Below, piece by piece: positions 9,301-16,894 of a stretch of 64,000 nucleotides of DNA (positions are counted from its first letter, which is position 1; each line of letters starts with the position of its first letter). Location: contig NZ_BMUE01000013.1 in assembly GCF_014650035.1 (NCBI RefSeq), positions 152,417 through 216,416 on the forward strand, written 5' to 3'. Made by a program: the position numbers and the translations under genes. Below the pieces are notes generated by a model. That model saw only the letters and a list, made by a program, of their open reading frames with translations, did no database searches and was not told where the DNA came from. The stretch is from Streptomyces lucensis JCM 4490 (GTDB lineage Bacteria > Actinomycetota > Actinomycetes > Streptomycetales > Streptomycetaceae).

Positions 9301-9354
9301 TGATGGCACGGCCCCGAAGGCCGGGATGACCGGCGGCGCATCCCGATGCCATCA
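9301..9354 (-). terminator. Nested hairpin downstream of miaA
   Basis: Perfect 8-bp outer arms TGATGGCA (9301-9308) and TGCCATCA (9347-9354) enclose a small GGCC hairpin and a 7-bp inner hairpin (9322-9328 with 9339-9345). The element starts 6 nt after the miaA stop and could fold as a three-way junction. It is probably the miaA transcription terminator. Confidence 0.6.
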
Positions 9355-9359
9355 CGTGA

Positions 9360-10298
9360 TCAGGCTGTGACCGGTCGTTCGATCAACGTCAGGGCCTGCT
9401 GCGGAAGTTCCCCGCGGTTCGCCAGGGCCCCGCTCAGCCAGTGCACGCGGGGATCGCGCCGGAACCAGGAATCCTGACGGCGCGCGAAGCGCTTGGTGGC
9501 GCGTACGGTCTCGGCCCGCGCCTCCGCTTCGGTGCACTCACCGGCGAGCGCCGCGAGCACCTGCTGGTAACCCAGCGCACGCGACGCGGTGCGCCCCTCG
9601 CGCAGCCCCTGCGCCTCCAGGGCGCGCACCTCGTCGACGAGGCCGGCCTCCCACATCACGTCGACGCGGCGCGCGATCCGCTCGTCGAGCTCCGGCCGGG
9701 CCACGTCGACCCCGATCTGGACGGTGTCGTAGACGGAGTCGTGCCCGGGCAGGTTCGCGGTGAAGGGCTGGCCGGTGATCTCGATGACCTCCAGGGCGCG
9801 GACGATGCGGCGGCCGTTGCCGGGCAGGATCGCACGGGCGGCCTCGGGGTCGGCGGCGGCCAGGCGGGCGTGCAGCGCGCCGGGGCCGCGCAGTGCCAGC
9901 TCCTCCTCCAGCCGGGCCCGGACCACGGGGTCGGTGCCGGGGAACTCCAGGTTGTCGACGGCACCGCGGACGTACAGGCCGGAGCCGCCGACCAGGATCG
10001 GCCAGCGGCCCTGGGCGAGCAGCGCGTCGATCCGCGCACGGGCCAGCTTCTGGTACTCGGCGACCGAGGCGGTGACGGTCACGTCCCAGACGTCCAGCAG
10101 GTGGTGCGGGACGCCGCCACGCTCCTCGGGGGTCAGTTTGGCGGTGCCGATGTCCATCCCCCGGTACAGCTGCATGGAGTCGGCGTTGACGACCTCGCCG
10201 CCCAGCCGCTGGGCGAGGAAGACACCGAGATCGGACTTCCCGGCCGCGGTGGGACCGACGACGGCGATGACACGGGGGGCGACGAGTGCACTGCTCAC
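9360..10298 (-). CDS. miaA: tRNA dimethylallyltransferase
   Basis: MiaA transfers dimethylallyl to N6 of A37 in tRNAs that read UNN codons. MiaB, encoded about 1.3 kb away on the same strand, then methylthiolates the product, so the two form a pathway pair. The 312-residue protein has the P-loop GPTAAGKSDLG (about 15-25), the DSMQLYRG substrate motif and the LVGGSGLYVRG signature. Start is a GTG at 10298. There is no clear SD; GAGACT lies 6 nt upstream (10305-10310) and may be the -10 element of a leaderless transcript. Confidence 0.95.
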   Translation of the reverse strand: MSSALVAPRVIAVVGPTAAGKSDLGVFLAQRLGGEVVNADSMQLYRGMDIGTAKLTPEERGGVPHHLLDVWDVTVTASVAEYQKLARARIDALLAQGRWPILVGGSGLYVRGAVDNLEFPGTDPVVRARLEEELALRGPGALHARLAAADPEAARAILPGNGRRIVRALEVIEITGQPFTANLPGHDSVYDTVQIGVDVARPELDERIARRVDVMWEAGLVDEVRALEAQGLREGRTASRALGYQQVLAALAGECTEAEARAETVRATKRFARRQDSWFRRDPRVHWLSGALANRGELPQQALTLIERPVTA

Positions 10299-10430
10299 CG
10301 CACCAGTCTCGCAAACTCGGGGTGAGGTCTCGAACGAGTTGCGTGACGCGGGAACTTCGCCCGGGCGAGTACCGTATGAGGTGGTATGGACGTGTTCGCG
10401 CTACCGGCCGCGAGCCAGGGAAGGTGGATC

Positions 10431-10718
10431 ATGGGTCTGCTGGACAACATGAAGGCCAGGCTCGCCCCGGCCAAGGACAAGGTGTCCGATCTCGCGCGCC
10501 AGCACGGGGACAAGGTGCAGCACGGCATCGACAAGGCCGCGAGGGCCGTCGACGAGCGGACCAAGGGCAAGTACAGCGACAAGATCCACGCGGGCACGGG
10601 CAAGGCCAGGGAGGCGATGGACCGCCTCGCCCACAAGGAGGGCCCGGGGCGCGCCACCGGTGGCCCGACGACCCCTGCCCCGCCCCCGCCGGAGGGCCCG
10701 CCGCCACCGATGTCCTGA
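10431..10718 (+). CDS. Antitoxin-like small Lys-rich protein (MT0933-type)
   Basis: The 95-residue product begins MGLLDNMKARLAPAKDKV and continues as a Lys/Asp/His-rich amphipathic helix, ending in a Pro-rich tail. This is the pattern of proteins annotated as MT0933-family antitoxins. No toxin gene is adjacent: the flanking genes are miaA and the LigB-like protein. Antitoxin function is therefore doubtful, and a stress-type structural protein is as likely. AAGGTGG lies 8 nt upstream of the ATG at 10431. It is a monocistronic gene within an otherwise leftward stretch. Confidence 0.7.
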   Translation: MGLLDNMKARLAPAKDKVSDLARQHGDKVQHGIDKAARAVDERTKGKYSDKIHAGTGKAREAMDRLAHKEGPGRATGGPTTPAPPPPEGPPPPMS

Positions 10719-10746
10719 TCCGGTGCCCTGCCGAAGTGTCCTCGTA

Positions 10747-10799
10747 GGGGCGGCAGGCCGCCCGGGGCGAAGTGCCCCGGAGGCAGGCAGGCCCGCCCC
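10747..10799. terminator. Nested hairpin between convergent genes
   Basis: Inner perfect 7-bp stem CCGGGGC (10762-10768) / GCCCCGG (10774-10780) with a 5-nt loop. It is enclosed by GGGGCGG (10747-10753) and CCGCCCC (10793-10799). The element lies between the antitoxin-like gene and the LigB-like gene, so it probably serves both strands. Confidence 0.65.
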
Positions 10800-10803
10800 G
10801 GGG

Positions 10804-11517
10804 CTAGGACCAGGTGGCGACCAGGTATCCCACGCCGTACGGCGCGTCCTCGTAGAGCAGGGCGCCGCCGAGGCTCGCCCCCTCGCCGGCTCCGGCCAGG
10901 ACCTGCCAGGGTGCGCGGCCGGACGCCTTCAGGTCGGCGGCCAGCCCGGGGTCGAGCGCCTTGACGGCCGCGACGTCCGCCGCGCCCAGTGCCCGTGCGA
11001 CCTCCGCGTCGAAGGGCGCCGCCCGCTCGTCCAGGTAGCCCGGCGCCTTGACCGTGCGGCACGCGCTGGCGTCGCCCATCACCAGCAGCGCCACCCGCCC
11101 GGCCCGGGCGCCGATCTCCCTGCCGGCCTTGGCGCACCGCTCGGGTGCGAGCGGTTCGCCCACGCCGAGCCCCTCGATCGGGGCGGCCGCCCAGCCGGTC
11201 CGTTCCAGCAGCCAGGCGCCGACGGCCAGCGAGGACGGCAGCTCCCGTCCGGGAGCGGTGTCCGTGGCGGAACCAAGGCGTACGTCCAGGTCGACGCCGA
11301 ACCCGCGGAAGGACCCCGGGGAGCCCTGCGGGAACGGTCCGCGCCCGCTCCGCCCGGCGGGCCCGAGGACCACCAGCAGGTCCGGGCGGGCGGCGGCGAG
11401 GACGCCCAGCGCGTCCGCGCACGCCGCGCGCGCGGCGTCCATCTCGGGGGCCGCGCCCGCGGCGACCTCGGGCACGAGCAGCGGCGGACAGGGGCAGACT
11501 GCGGCGGCGACAAGCAT
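10804..11517 (-). CDS. Class III extradiol dioxygenase-like (LigB-fold) protein
   Basis: This Ala/Gly-rich 237-residue protein begins MLVAAAVCPCPPLLVPEV and carries LLVVLGPAG and VALLVMGDAS strands. The pattern resembles the LigB/MEMO-like 'alanine-rich' proteins that sit beside miaA in actinobacteria (for example Rv2728c in M. tuberculosis, from memory). The metal-binding histidines of true extradiol dioxygenases are not evident, so enzymatic activity is uncertain. The ATG at 11517 has no SD, but TACCCT (11525-11530) lies 7 nt upstream, which suggests a leaderless mRNA. It lies between miaB and miaA on the same strand, consistent with a role linked to tRNA modification, but that is inference. 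Confidence 0.8.
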   Translation of the reverse strand: MLVAAAVCPCPPLLVPEVAAGAAPEMDAARAACADALGVLAAARPDLLVVLGPAGRSGRGPFPQGSPGSFRGFGVDLDVRLGSATDTAPGRELPSSLAVGAWLLERTGWAAAPIEGLGVGEPLAPERCAKAGREIGARAGRVALLVMGDASACRTVKAPGYLDERAAPFDAEVARALGAADVAAVKALDPGLAADLKASGRAPWQVLAGAGEGASLGGALLYEDAPYGVGYLVATWS

Positions 11518-11565
11518 GATCGGCAGGGTACGCCGTCGGCCGGCCGGCCGTTCGCCGGCGGCAGG

Positions 11566-13095
11566 TCAGTCGCAGCCGCAGCCGCTGCCCGTGGCGACCG
11601 GCAGCGGCGCCGGTGCGCCGATCTTCGGCAGGCCCAGCATGACGCCCGCCGGCTTGGCGGCCTCCGCGGCGTTGCGCTTCTCCCAGGCGTCCCCCGCGCG
11701 CGTGCGGCGCACGTCGAGGACCGCGCCCTCGGCGAGGAGGTGGTGCGGGGCGGCGTACGTCACCTCGACGGTGACCACGTCGCCGGGGCGCACGTCCTGC
11801 TCCGGCTTGGTGAAGTGGACCAGCCGGTTGTCGGGGGCGCGGCCGGACAGGCGGTGGGTGGCGCCGTCCTTGCGGCCCTCGCCCTCGGCGACCATCAGCT
11901 CCAGGGTGCGGCCGACCTGCTTCTTGTTCTCCTCCCAGGAGATCTCCTCCTGGAGGGCGACGAGGCGCTCGTAGCGCGCCTGGACGACCTCCTTGGGGAT
12001 CTGGTCCTCCATGGTCGCGGCCGGGGTGCCGGGGCGCTTGGAGTACTGGAAGGTGAAGGCCTGCGCGAACCGGGCCTCACGCACCACGTGGAGGGTCTGC
12101 TCGAAGTCCTCCTCCGTCTCGCCGGGGAAACCGACGATGATGTCGGTGGTGATCGCGGCGTGCGGGATGGCGGCGCGGACCTTCTCGATGATGCCGAGGT
12201 AGCGCTCCTGCCGGTACGAACGGCGCATCGCCTTCAGGACGGTGTCCGAGCCGGACTGGAGCGGCATGTGCAGCTGCGGCATCACGTTCGGCGTCTCGGC
12301 CATGGCGGCGATGACGTCGTCGGTGAAGTCGCGCGGGTGCGGGGAGGTGAAGCGCACCCGCTCCAGGCCGTCGATCCCGCCGCAGGCGCGCAGCAGCTTG
12401 CTGAAGGCCTCGCGGTCGCCGATGTCGGAGCCGTAGGCGTTGACGTTCTGGCCGAGCAGCGTGATCTCGGAGACGCCCTCGGCGACCAGCGCCTCCACCT
12501 CGGCGAGGATGTCGCCGGGGCGGCGGTCCTTCTCCTTGCCGCGCAGCGCCGGGACGATGCAGAAGGTGCAGGTGTTGTTGCAGCCGACGGAGATCGACAC
12601 CCACGCCGCGTAGGCGCTCTCGCGCCGGGTCGGCAGCGTGGACGGGAAGGCCTCCAGCGACTCCGCGATCTCGATCTGCGCCTCTTCCTGGACGCGGGCG
12701 CGCTCCAGGAGGACGGGCAGCTTGCCGATGTTGTGGGTGCCGAAGACGACGTCCACCCAGGGCGCCTTCTTCACGATGGTGTCGCGGTCCTTCTGCGCGA
12801 GGCAGCCGCCGACCGCGATCTGCATGCCGGGCCGCTGGGCCTTCCTGGGCGCGAGCCGGCCGAGGTTGCCGTAGAGCCGGTTGTCGGCGTTCTCGCGCAC
12901 GGCGCAGGTGTTGAAGACGACGACGTCGGCGTCCCCGTCCGCTCCCTCGGGCGCCCGCACGTACCCGGCCTCTTCGAGCAGTCCGGACAATCGCTCGGAG
13001 TCGTGGACGTTCATCTGGCACCCGTAGGTGCGGATCTCGTAGGTCTTGGAAGATCGCACGTCCACTGCCGGGCCCCGGTCGCTGCTGCTGGTCAT
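11566..13095 (-). CDS. miaB: tRNA-2-methylthio-N6-dimethylallyladenosine synthase MiaB
   Basis: MiaB is a radical-SAM methylthiotransferase acting on i6A37 made by MiaA. The 509-residue protein has an N-terminal UPF0004 domain with cluster cysteines (TYGCQMN, FNTCAV, GGCLAQ), the radical SAM motif in GCNNTCTFC (about 173-181) and a C-terminal TRAM domain. It ends in a short Cys tail (SGCGCD). The ATG at 13095 was chosen because family similarity starts within about 15 residues of it. TACCCT (13103-13108) lies 7 nt upstream with no SD, which suggests leaderless translation. The longer reading frame to 13290 is not conserved coding sequence. Confidence 0.96.
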   Translation of the reverse strand: MTSSSDRGPAVDVRSSKTYEIRTYGCQMNVHDSERLSGLLEEAGYVRAPEGADGDADVVVFNTCAVRENADNRLYGNLGRLAPRKAQRPGMQIAVGGCLAQKDRDTIVKKAPWVDVVFGTHNIGKLPVLLERARVQEEAQIEIAESLEAFPSTLPTRRESAYAAWVSISVGCNNTCTFCIVPALRGKEKDRRPGDILAEVEALVAEGVSEITLLGQNVNAYGSDIGDREAFSKLLRACGGIDGLERVRFTSPHPRDFTDDVIAAMAETPNVMPQLHMPLQSGSDTVLKAMRRSYRQERYLGIIEKVRAAIPHAAITTDIIVGFPGETEEDFEQTLHVVREARFAQAFTFQYSKRPGTPAATMEDQIPKEVVQARYERLVALQEEISWEENKKQVGRTLELMVAEGEGRKDGATHRLSGRAPDNRLVHFTKPEQDVRPGDVVTVEVTYAAPHHLLAEGAVLDVRRTRAGDAWEKRNAAEAAKPAGVMLGLPKIGAPAPLPVATGSGCGCD

Positions 13096-13130
13096 GCGTC
13101 CAAGGGTAGGCGGTCCGCGGGGAGCCCCGT

Positions 13131-13180
13131 CCCCCCTTACCCACGGGCCCGCCGGCGGCCCGGACCCGTGGGGAAAGGGG
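13131..13180 (-). terminator. Terminator of cbtBA
   Basis: CCCACGGG (13140-13147) pairs with CCCGTGGG (13165-13172), and the pairing extends outward with mismatches (C-rich left flank, GGGGAAAGGGG right flank). It begins 5 nt past the cbtA stop codon. Confidence 0.6.
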
Positions 13181-13184
13181 AACG

Positions 13185-13940
13185 TCAGCGGGAGACCGCC
13201 GAGGGTGCGGCCACGGCCGCGCGTTCGGCGGGCTTCGGGGTCAGGACCCGTTCGGCCAGCGGTCCGAAGACGAGCCCGAAGGCGGTCCACAGGGTCAGCT
13301 GGACGGCGAGGGCCGACAGGCGGAACTGCCAGAGGAGGGTGGCCGAGAAGTCCTTGGGCACCTCGTTGACGGCGGGCAGGAACGCGTACGCCAGTCCGAC
13401 GGCCAGGACGAAGAACGCCCCCGCGGCCACCGTCGCGTTCCAGTTGCCCAGCCGGGGGGCCAGGCGCTTGCCCAGGATCACGGTGGCGATCGCCAGCAGC
13501 ACGCTGAGGAGCATCATCAGGAAGTACAGGGTGGTGCGCCTGCCGATGGTGTCCGGGTCGCCGACGGACGGCGGGTTGGCGGGGTACTTCAGGAAGGGCA
13601 CGACGTACACGGCGATCAGGCCGGCCGCGGCGAGCAGCAGCGCGCCGGCGCGCGGCCCGAAGCGGCCGATCCGGCCGAGCGCGAAGCAGTAGGCGAGGGC
13701 GGCGATGCCGCCGAAGGCGACGCCGTAGAGCAGTACACCGGTGGCCAGGCCGCCGGTGGACTGCATCGTGCGGCTGACGGCCTCCACGCCGTGTTCGTGG
13801 GAGTGCGCCTCCTCGTAGGCGATGGCCGAGTCGACGCGCGGCTCACCGAGGAAGTAGGCGGTGACCAGGGCGAGCAGGCCCGCGGCGAGACCCGCGAGCA
13901 TGCCACGCACCAGCAGGTTGCGGACGGTTGCCGAGTTCAT
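13185..13940 (-). CDS. cbtA: Cobalt transporter subunit CbtA family membrane protein
   Basis: The 251-residue membrane protein has about six hydrophobic segments. Its N-terminus (RGMLAGLAAGLLALVTAYFL) and the EEAHSHEHGVEAVSR loop match CbtA, a predicted B12-regulated cobalt uptake subunit. His and acidic residues in that loop could bind metal. It follows cbtB by 25 nt in one transcript below a cobalamin riboswitch, which strongly supports a cobalt role. The function of CbtA/B is itself predicted from genomic context in the literature rather than fully proven. The ATG at 13940 has GAAGAG upstream. Confidence 0.9.
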   Translation of the reverse strand: MNSATVRNLLVRGMLAGLAAGLLALVTAYFLGEPRVDSAIAYEEAHSHEHGVEAVSRTMQSTGGLATGVLLYGVAFGGIAALAYCFALGRIGRFGPRAGALLLAAAGLIAVYVVPFLKYPANPPSVGDPDTIGRRTTLYFLMMLLSVLLAIATVILGKRLAPRLGNWNATVAAGAFFVLAVGLAYAFLPAVNEVPKDFSATLLWQFRLSALAVQLTLWTAFGLVFGPLAERVLTPKPAERAAVAAPSAVSR

Positions 13941-13965
13941 GGGTCGCTGGGTCTCTTCCCCGCCG

Positions 13966-14187
13966 TCAGTGGCAGGGGAAGCCGAGCAGGTGCCGAGCGT
14001 CGTGCACCCACTCGTGCACGTTCTCGCCGGACATCACGGAGGTGGCGCCCTGTTCGGCGCCGACGAAGTAGAGCAGGGCCAGCATCAGGATGCCGAAGAA
14101 GACCGCCCAGGGGGCGATCGCGCCGACCGGCAGTTTGGCCGGCGCGGTGGTGGTGACGGTGGTCGGCTGAGCGACGGACTGCGCCAT
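13966..14187 (-). CDS. cbtB: Cobalt transporter subunit CbtB family protein
   Basis: This 73-residue protein has one membrane span (about 23-42, within PVGAIAPWAVFFGILML) and a His-rich C-terminus (NVHEWVHDARHLLGFPCH). That is the defining layout of CbtB, with histidines thought to bind cobalt. The ATG at 14187 has a strong AGGAGG about 7 nt upstream. It is the first gene after a cobalamin riboswitch and is followed by cbtA. Confidence 0.92.
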   Translation of the reverse strand: MAQSVAQPTTVTTTAPAKLPVGAIAPWAVFFGILMLALLYFVGAEQGATSVMSGENVHEWVHDARHLLGFPCH

Positions 14188-14233
14188 GGCAGGACCTCCT
14201 GGGGAACTCGCGTCCCGTCTCGGTGGTGCACAG

Positions 14234-14340
14234 GACGACGGCGCGGGTCTGACTTGCCCACCACACAACCGGGATGTGCCGTGGGGGCTTACAGTGGCGC
14301 GACCGTGCCGGATTCCCACCGGCTTCCGCGATCCGTCGTC
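14234..14340 (-). promoter_or_regulatory. Cobalamin riboswitch upstream of cbtB
   Basis: Read leftward, the RNA begins GACGACGG (14340-14333) and closes with CCGTCGTC (14241-14234), a perfect 8-bp P1 stem. Inside are the B12-box motifs GGAAGCCGGTGGGAATCCGG, then CACGGTCGCGCCACTG, and the late AGTCAGACC motif (14254-14246). The 3' flank reaches the cbtB SD within about 45 nt. A GTGGTG stretch in the aptamer could pair with CACCAC in the expression platform. Control of translation of cbtB by B12 is the likely mechanism, by family precedent. Confidence 0.92.
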
Positions 14341-14472
14341 TATTTCGCCGAGAAGGTACCGCGAAGCCGGTGTCCGGCCAAGGGCGCACGGGGAGCGAAC
14401 GGGCGCCCCTCGGACCACCGTTCCCTGTCGAGTCCTTGTGGGAGAAGGGCCGTCGACCGTGAGAGCGAGTAC

Positions 14473-15060
14473 ATGACCACCCGAGTGATGTTGATCTCAC
14501 CCGCCGTGAACGCGGCCCTGCGGCAGGCCCGTTTCGACGAGGGGTGCCCGCTCGACCCGGCCGGGGCGGAGCACGCCGGCGCGGCGGCGGCAGCGCTCCC
14601 GCGCGCCGCGCGGGCACTCGTCTCCCCCAGCGTCCGCTGCCGGCAGACGGCGGCCGCGCTCGGCCTCGACGCCGGTGACGCCCCGGAACTGGCCGGCCTC
14701 GACGTGGGCCGCTGGCGCGGCCGCACGCTCGACGAGGTGGGCGCCTCCGAGCCGGAGGCGGTGGCCCGGTGGCTGACCGATCCCGCGTCCGCGCCGCACG
14801 GCGGGGAGTCGGTGCACGAGCTGTGCGAGCGGGTCGGCGCCTGGCTGGAAGACGCGGCGCGCTGCGACGGCCGGACGATCGCCGTCGTGGAGCCTGATGT
14901 CGTACGAGCCGCGACCGTCCGGGTGCTCGGGGCACCCGAGGCGGCCTTCTGGCGGGTCGACGTACGGCCGTTGCACGCGGCCGGGTTCAGTGGCCGCGCC
15001 GGCCGCTGGAACCTCACGGCCGGACGGCCGCTCGGCCGGGACGGCGACGGCGGCGGCTGA
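14473..15060 (+). CDS. Histidine-phosphatase-fold protein lacking both catalytic His
   Basis: The 195-residue protein aligns with CobC-type members of the histidine phosphatase superfamily. ALVSPSVRCRQTAAALG matches the second-Arg motif, LDVGRWRGRTLDEV matches the CobC 'D-GRWEGRT' motif, and GGESVHELCERV follows. However, the N-terminal RHG motif is replaced (LISPAVNAALRQ), and the C-terminal 'VSHGGVIR' motif reads VVEPDVVRA. Both catalytic histidines are therefore missing and phosphatase activity is unlikely. It is divergent from the riboswitch-controlled cbtBA. A cobalamin-related binding or regulatory role is inference from that context. The ATG at 14473 has GAGAGCGAG upstream. Confidence 0.82.
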   Translation: MTTRVMLISPAVNAALRQARFDEGCPLDPAGAEHAGAAAAALPRAARALVSPSVRCRQTAAALGLDAGDAPELAGLDVGRWRGRTLDEVGASEPEAVARWLTDPASAPHGGESVHELCERVGAWLEDAARCDGRTIAVVEPDVVRAATVRVLGAPEAAFWRVDVRPLHAAGFSGRAGRWNLTAGRPLGRDGDGGG

Positions 15061-15098
15061 CGGGGCCTTGCGACGGCTGACGCCTTGCGAGGGCTGAC
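15050..15098. repeat. Short tandem repeat, 17-bp unit
   Basis: Two 17-bp units (15065-15081 and 15082-15098) differ at one base and contain CCTTGCGA followed by GGCTGAC. A third partial copy of the GGCTGAC end overlaps the stop codon of the histidine-phosphatase-like gene at 15050-15061. The repeat sits in a convergent intergenic gap. Confidence 0.8.
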
Positions 15099-15160
15099 GG
15101 AGGGGCCGGAAGATCTCCACGCGGGCGCGGAACGGCCGAACGGCGGCCGTCGCCCGGCCT

Positions 15161-15910
15161 CTACTCCTGCGAGACCCGTACGACGGCCAGCGTGATGTTG
15201 TCCGGGCCGCCGGCCTCGATGGCCGCCTTCCACAGTTCGAAGGCCGCGCGGCCGTCGTCGTGCTCCCGCAGCACGTCGTCGAGCACCTCTTCCGGCACCG
15301 GGTCGGTCAGGCCGTCGGTGCACACCAGGAAGCGGTCGCCGGGCGCGAGCGGCACGGCCGTCACGTGCGGGGTGACGGCGCTGAAGGGACGGGTGCCGCC
15401 CAGGCACTGGGTGACGAGGGACGTGGTGCGCCGGCCGGGCCCGGCCGGCGGGCTGTCGTCGACGCTCACCTGGCGCAGCCCGTCCCGGCCCGCCGCGAAG
15501 ACCCTGCTGTCGCCCACGTTGAACACCAGCACCGAGCCGGGCCGTACGACGACGCCGGCCACCGTCGTCCCCATGATGGCGATCTCACTGCCCCCGGTGC
15601 CGCCGGCGGCCTCGTACACGGCGCGGTTGCAGGCGCCCAGGGTGTCGCGGACGGCGTCCTCGTCACTCAGGGCGGCACCGGCCGCCGCGATCCGGCGGGC
15701 GACGAGCGCGCTGGCCACGTCACCGCCGGGATGCCCGCCGAGCCCGTCGGCGACGGCGACGACGAGGGGGCCGCCGAGCGGGAAGACCAGGGTCTGCGGA
15801 CTGTCGGTCACCGTGGCGCACAGGGTCCACGGCCCGGCGACGAGGCTGTCCTCGTTCCGCTCGCGGAGCAGCCCGGGGTGGCTCAGTGCGCTCACCGCCA
15901 CGTACGGCAT
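15161..15910 (-). CDS. PP2C-family serine/threonine protein phosphatase
   Basis: The 249-residue protein is a stand-alone PPM/PP2C catalytic domain. Visible metal-binding and core motifs are RERNEDS near the N-terminus, VAVADGLGGHPGG (about 52-64), GDSRVF, VCTDGLTD and GGPDNITLAVV near the C-terminus. There is no signal peptide or membrane segment, so it should act in the cytoplasm on phosphoproteins, possibly partnering Ser/Thr kinases encoded elsewhere. Start is the ATG at 15910. It is convergent with the histidine-phosphatase-like gene and divergent from the DUF6204 gene. Confidence 0.93.
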   Translation of the reverse strand: MPYVAVSALSHPGLLRERNEDSLVAGPWTLCATVTDSPQTLVFPLGGPLVVAVADGLGGHPGGDVASALVARRIAAAGAALSDEDAVRDTLGACNRAVYEAAGGTGGSEIAIMGTTVAGVVVRPGSVLVFNVGDSRVFAAGRDGLRQVSVDDSPPAGPGRRTTSLVTQCLGGTRPFSAVTPHVTAVPLAPGDRFLVCTDGLTDPVPEEVLDDVLREHDDGRAAFELWKAAIEAGGPDNITLAVVRVSQE

Positions 15911-16040
15911 GGAACGCCACCGCCTTCCCGCGGATGGGGGTCGCCCTGCGCGCTGCTTTCAGGGTAGGCGGTCACCCGGGGAGACTTCCTGCCGTGGAAA
16001 CCGGTGGAGGACCGGCCCGGGCTGCGCCTAGGGTCGCGGA

Positions 16041-16400
16041 ATGAGTACCCGGACCTTCCGTATCACCGTGCGCGGCGTCTTCGACGCCCTCACCGGCGCA
16101 CAGCGGGCCGCGTTGCTGGCCGACGCCGCCGAACACGACGTGCTGCGCGCCGCGTTCACCCCCGAGGGGACCCTGACCTACGACATCGCCGCCCGGCCGG
16201 CGTTCGTCTTCCGCTTCTCCGACACCGGGGAGGAAGAGGAGGACGCTTTGGAGGCGGCCGAACGGGCCGAGGAGCGGGCGACGGCCTGGCTGACCGAGCG
16301 CGGCTACGGCTTCAAGAACCTCCGTTCCACCGCCGAGGACCTCTCCCAGGCACCCATGGGCAAGCGGCAGCGGCGCGCGGCGCGTTCACTCGGCTCATGA
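16041..16400 (+). CDS. DUF6204 family protein
   Basis: The 119-residue cytoplasmic protein has the sequence features of a small conserved actinobacterial family (DUF6204, from memory): an N-terminal MSTRTFRITVRGVFDALT segment, an alternating beta-strand core with FVFRFS, an acidic helix and a basic tail. Function is unknown. TAGGGT (16029-16034) lies 6 nt before the ATG with no SD, so the transcript is probably leaderless. The MarR regulator gene follows directly, with an inverted repeat at the junction. Confidence 0.82.
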   Translation: MSTRTFRITVRGVFDALTGAQRAALLADAAEHDVLRAAFTPEGTLTYDIAARPAFVFRFSDTGEEEEDALEAAERAEERATAWLTERGYGFKNLRSTAEDLSQAPMGKRQRRAARSLGS

Positions 16401-16401
16401 A

Positions 16402-16415
16402 CTTGAGCAGTCAAG
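16402..16415. promoter_or_regulatory. Candidate MarR operator
   Basis: CTTGA (16402-16406), a GCAG spacer and TCAAG (16411-16415) form a perfect inverted repeat just after the DUF6204 stop and just before the marR-type start. CTTGA/TCAAG half-sites are common in MarR-family operators. Confidence 0.45.
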
Positions 16416-16429
16416 GAGATAGCAAGGGA

Positions 16430-16894
16430 ATGGGGGGTGCTGGGGCTGTCATGAATGAGTCTCTGGACGTGGTGCTGCGGCTGGTGCGGGCGCAGGCGGC
16501 GCTCGTGCGACGGTTCGACGCCCGGCTGGGCGGGCTGCACGGCGTCAGCCTGTCCGACTTCACCCTGCTGCTGCGGCTCGGGCAGGCGCCCGGCGGCCGG
16601 ATGCGGCGGGTCGACCTCGCCGAGGTCCTGGGGCTGACGGCCTCCGGGGTCACCCGCGGGCTGGCTCCGCTGGAGCGGATCGGCCTGGTGACACGCGAGC
16701 CGGACGCCCGGGACGCGCGCGTCGCCTACGCCTCGCTCACCGGGACGGGACGCCGGCGGCTGCGGGAGATGCTGGCCACGGCCGAGGAGACCGCCACCGA
16801 CGTCCTCGCCGTTCCCGCGTGGGGCAAGGAGGACGTCGCAGTGTTCTCGGACCTGCTGTCCCGGCTCGGCGGCACCGGACCGTCCGGCCGCTGA
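16430..16894 (+). CDS. MarR family transcriptional regulator
   Basis: The 154-residue protein has the MarR winged-helix layout: dimerisation helix (about 8-35), then DFTLLLRLG, the recognition region LAEVLGLTASGVTRGLAPLERIGLV and the wing REPDARDARVAYASLTGTGR with the family's conserved Asp/Arg pair. Three starts are possible: ATG 16397 (overlapping the DUF6204 stop), ATG 16430 (AAGGAG 11 nt upstream) and ATG 16451. I chose 16430. The ligand is unknown. An inverted repeat between the two genes suggests autoregulation. Confidence 0.9.
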   Translation: MGGAGAVMNESLDVVLRLVRAQAALVRRFDARLGGLHGVSLSDFTLLLRLGQAPGGRMRRVDLAEVLGLTASGVTRGLAPLERIGLVTREPDARDARVAYASLTGTGRRRLREMLATAEETATDVLAVPAWGKEDVAVFSDLLSRLGGTGPSGR

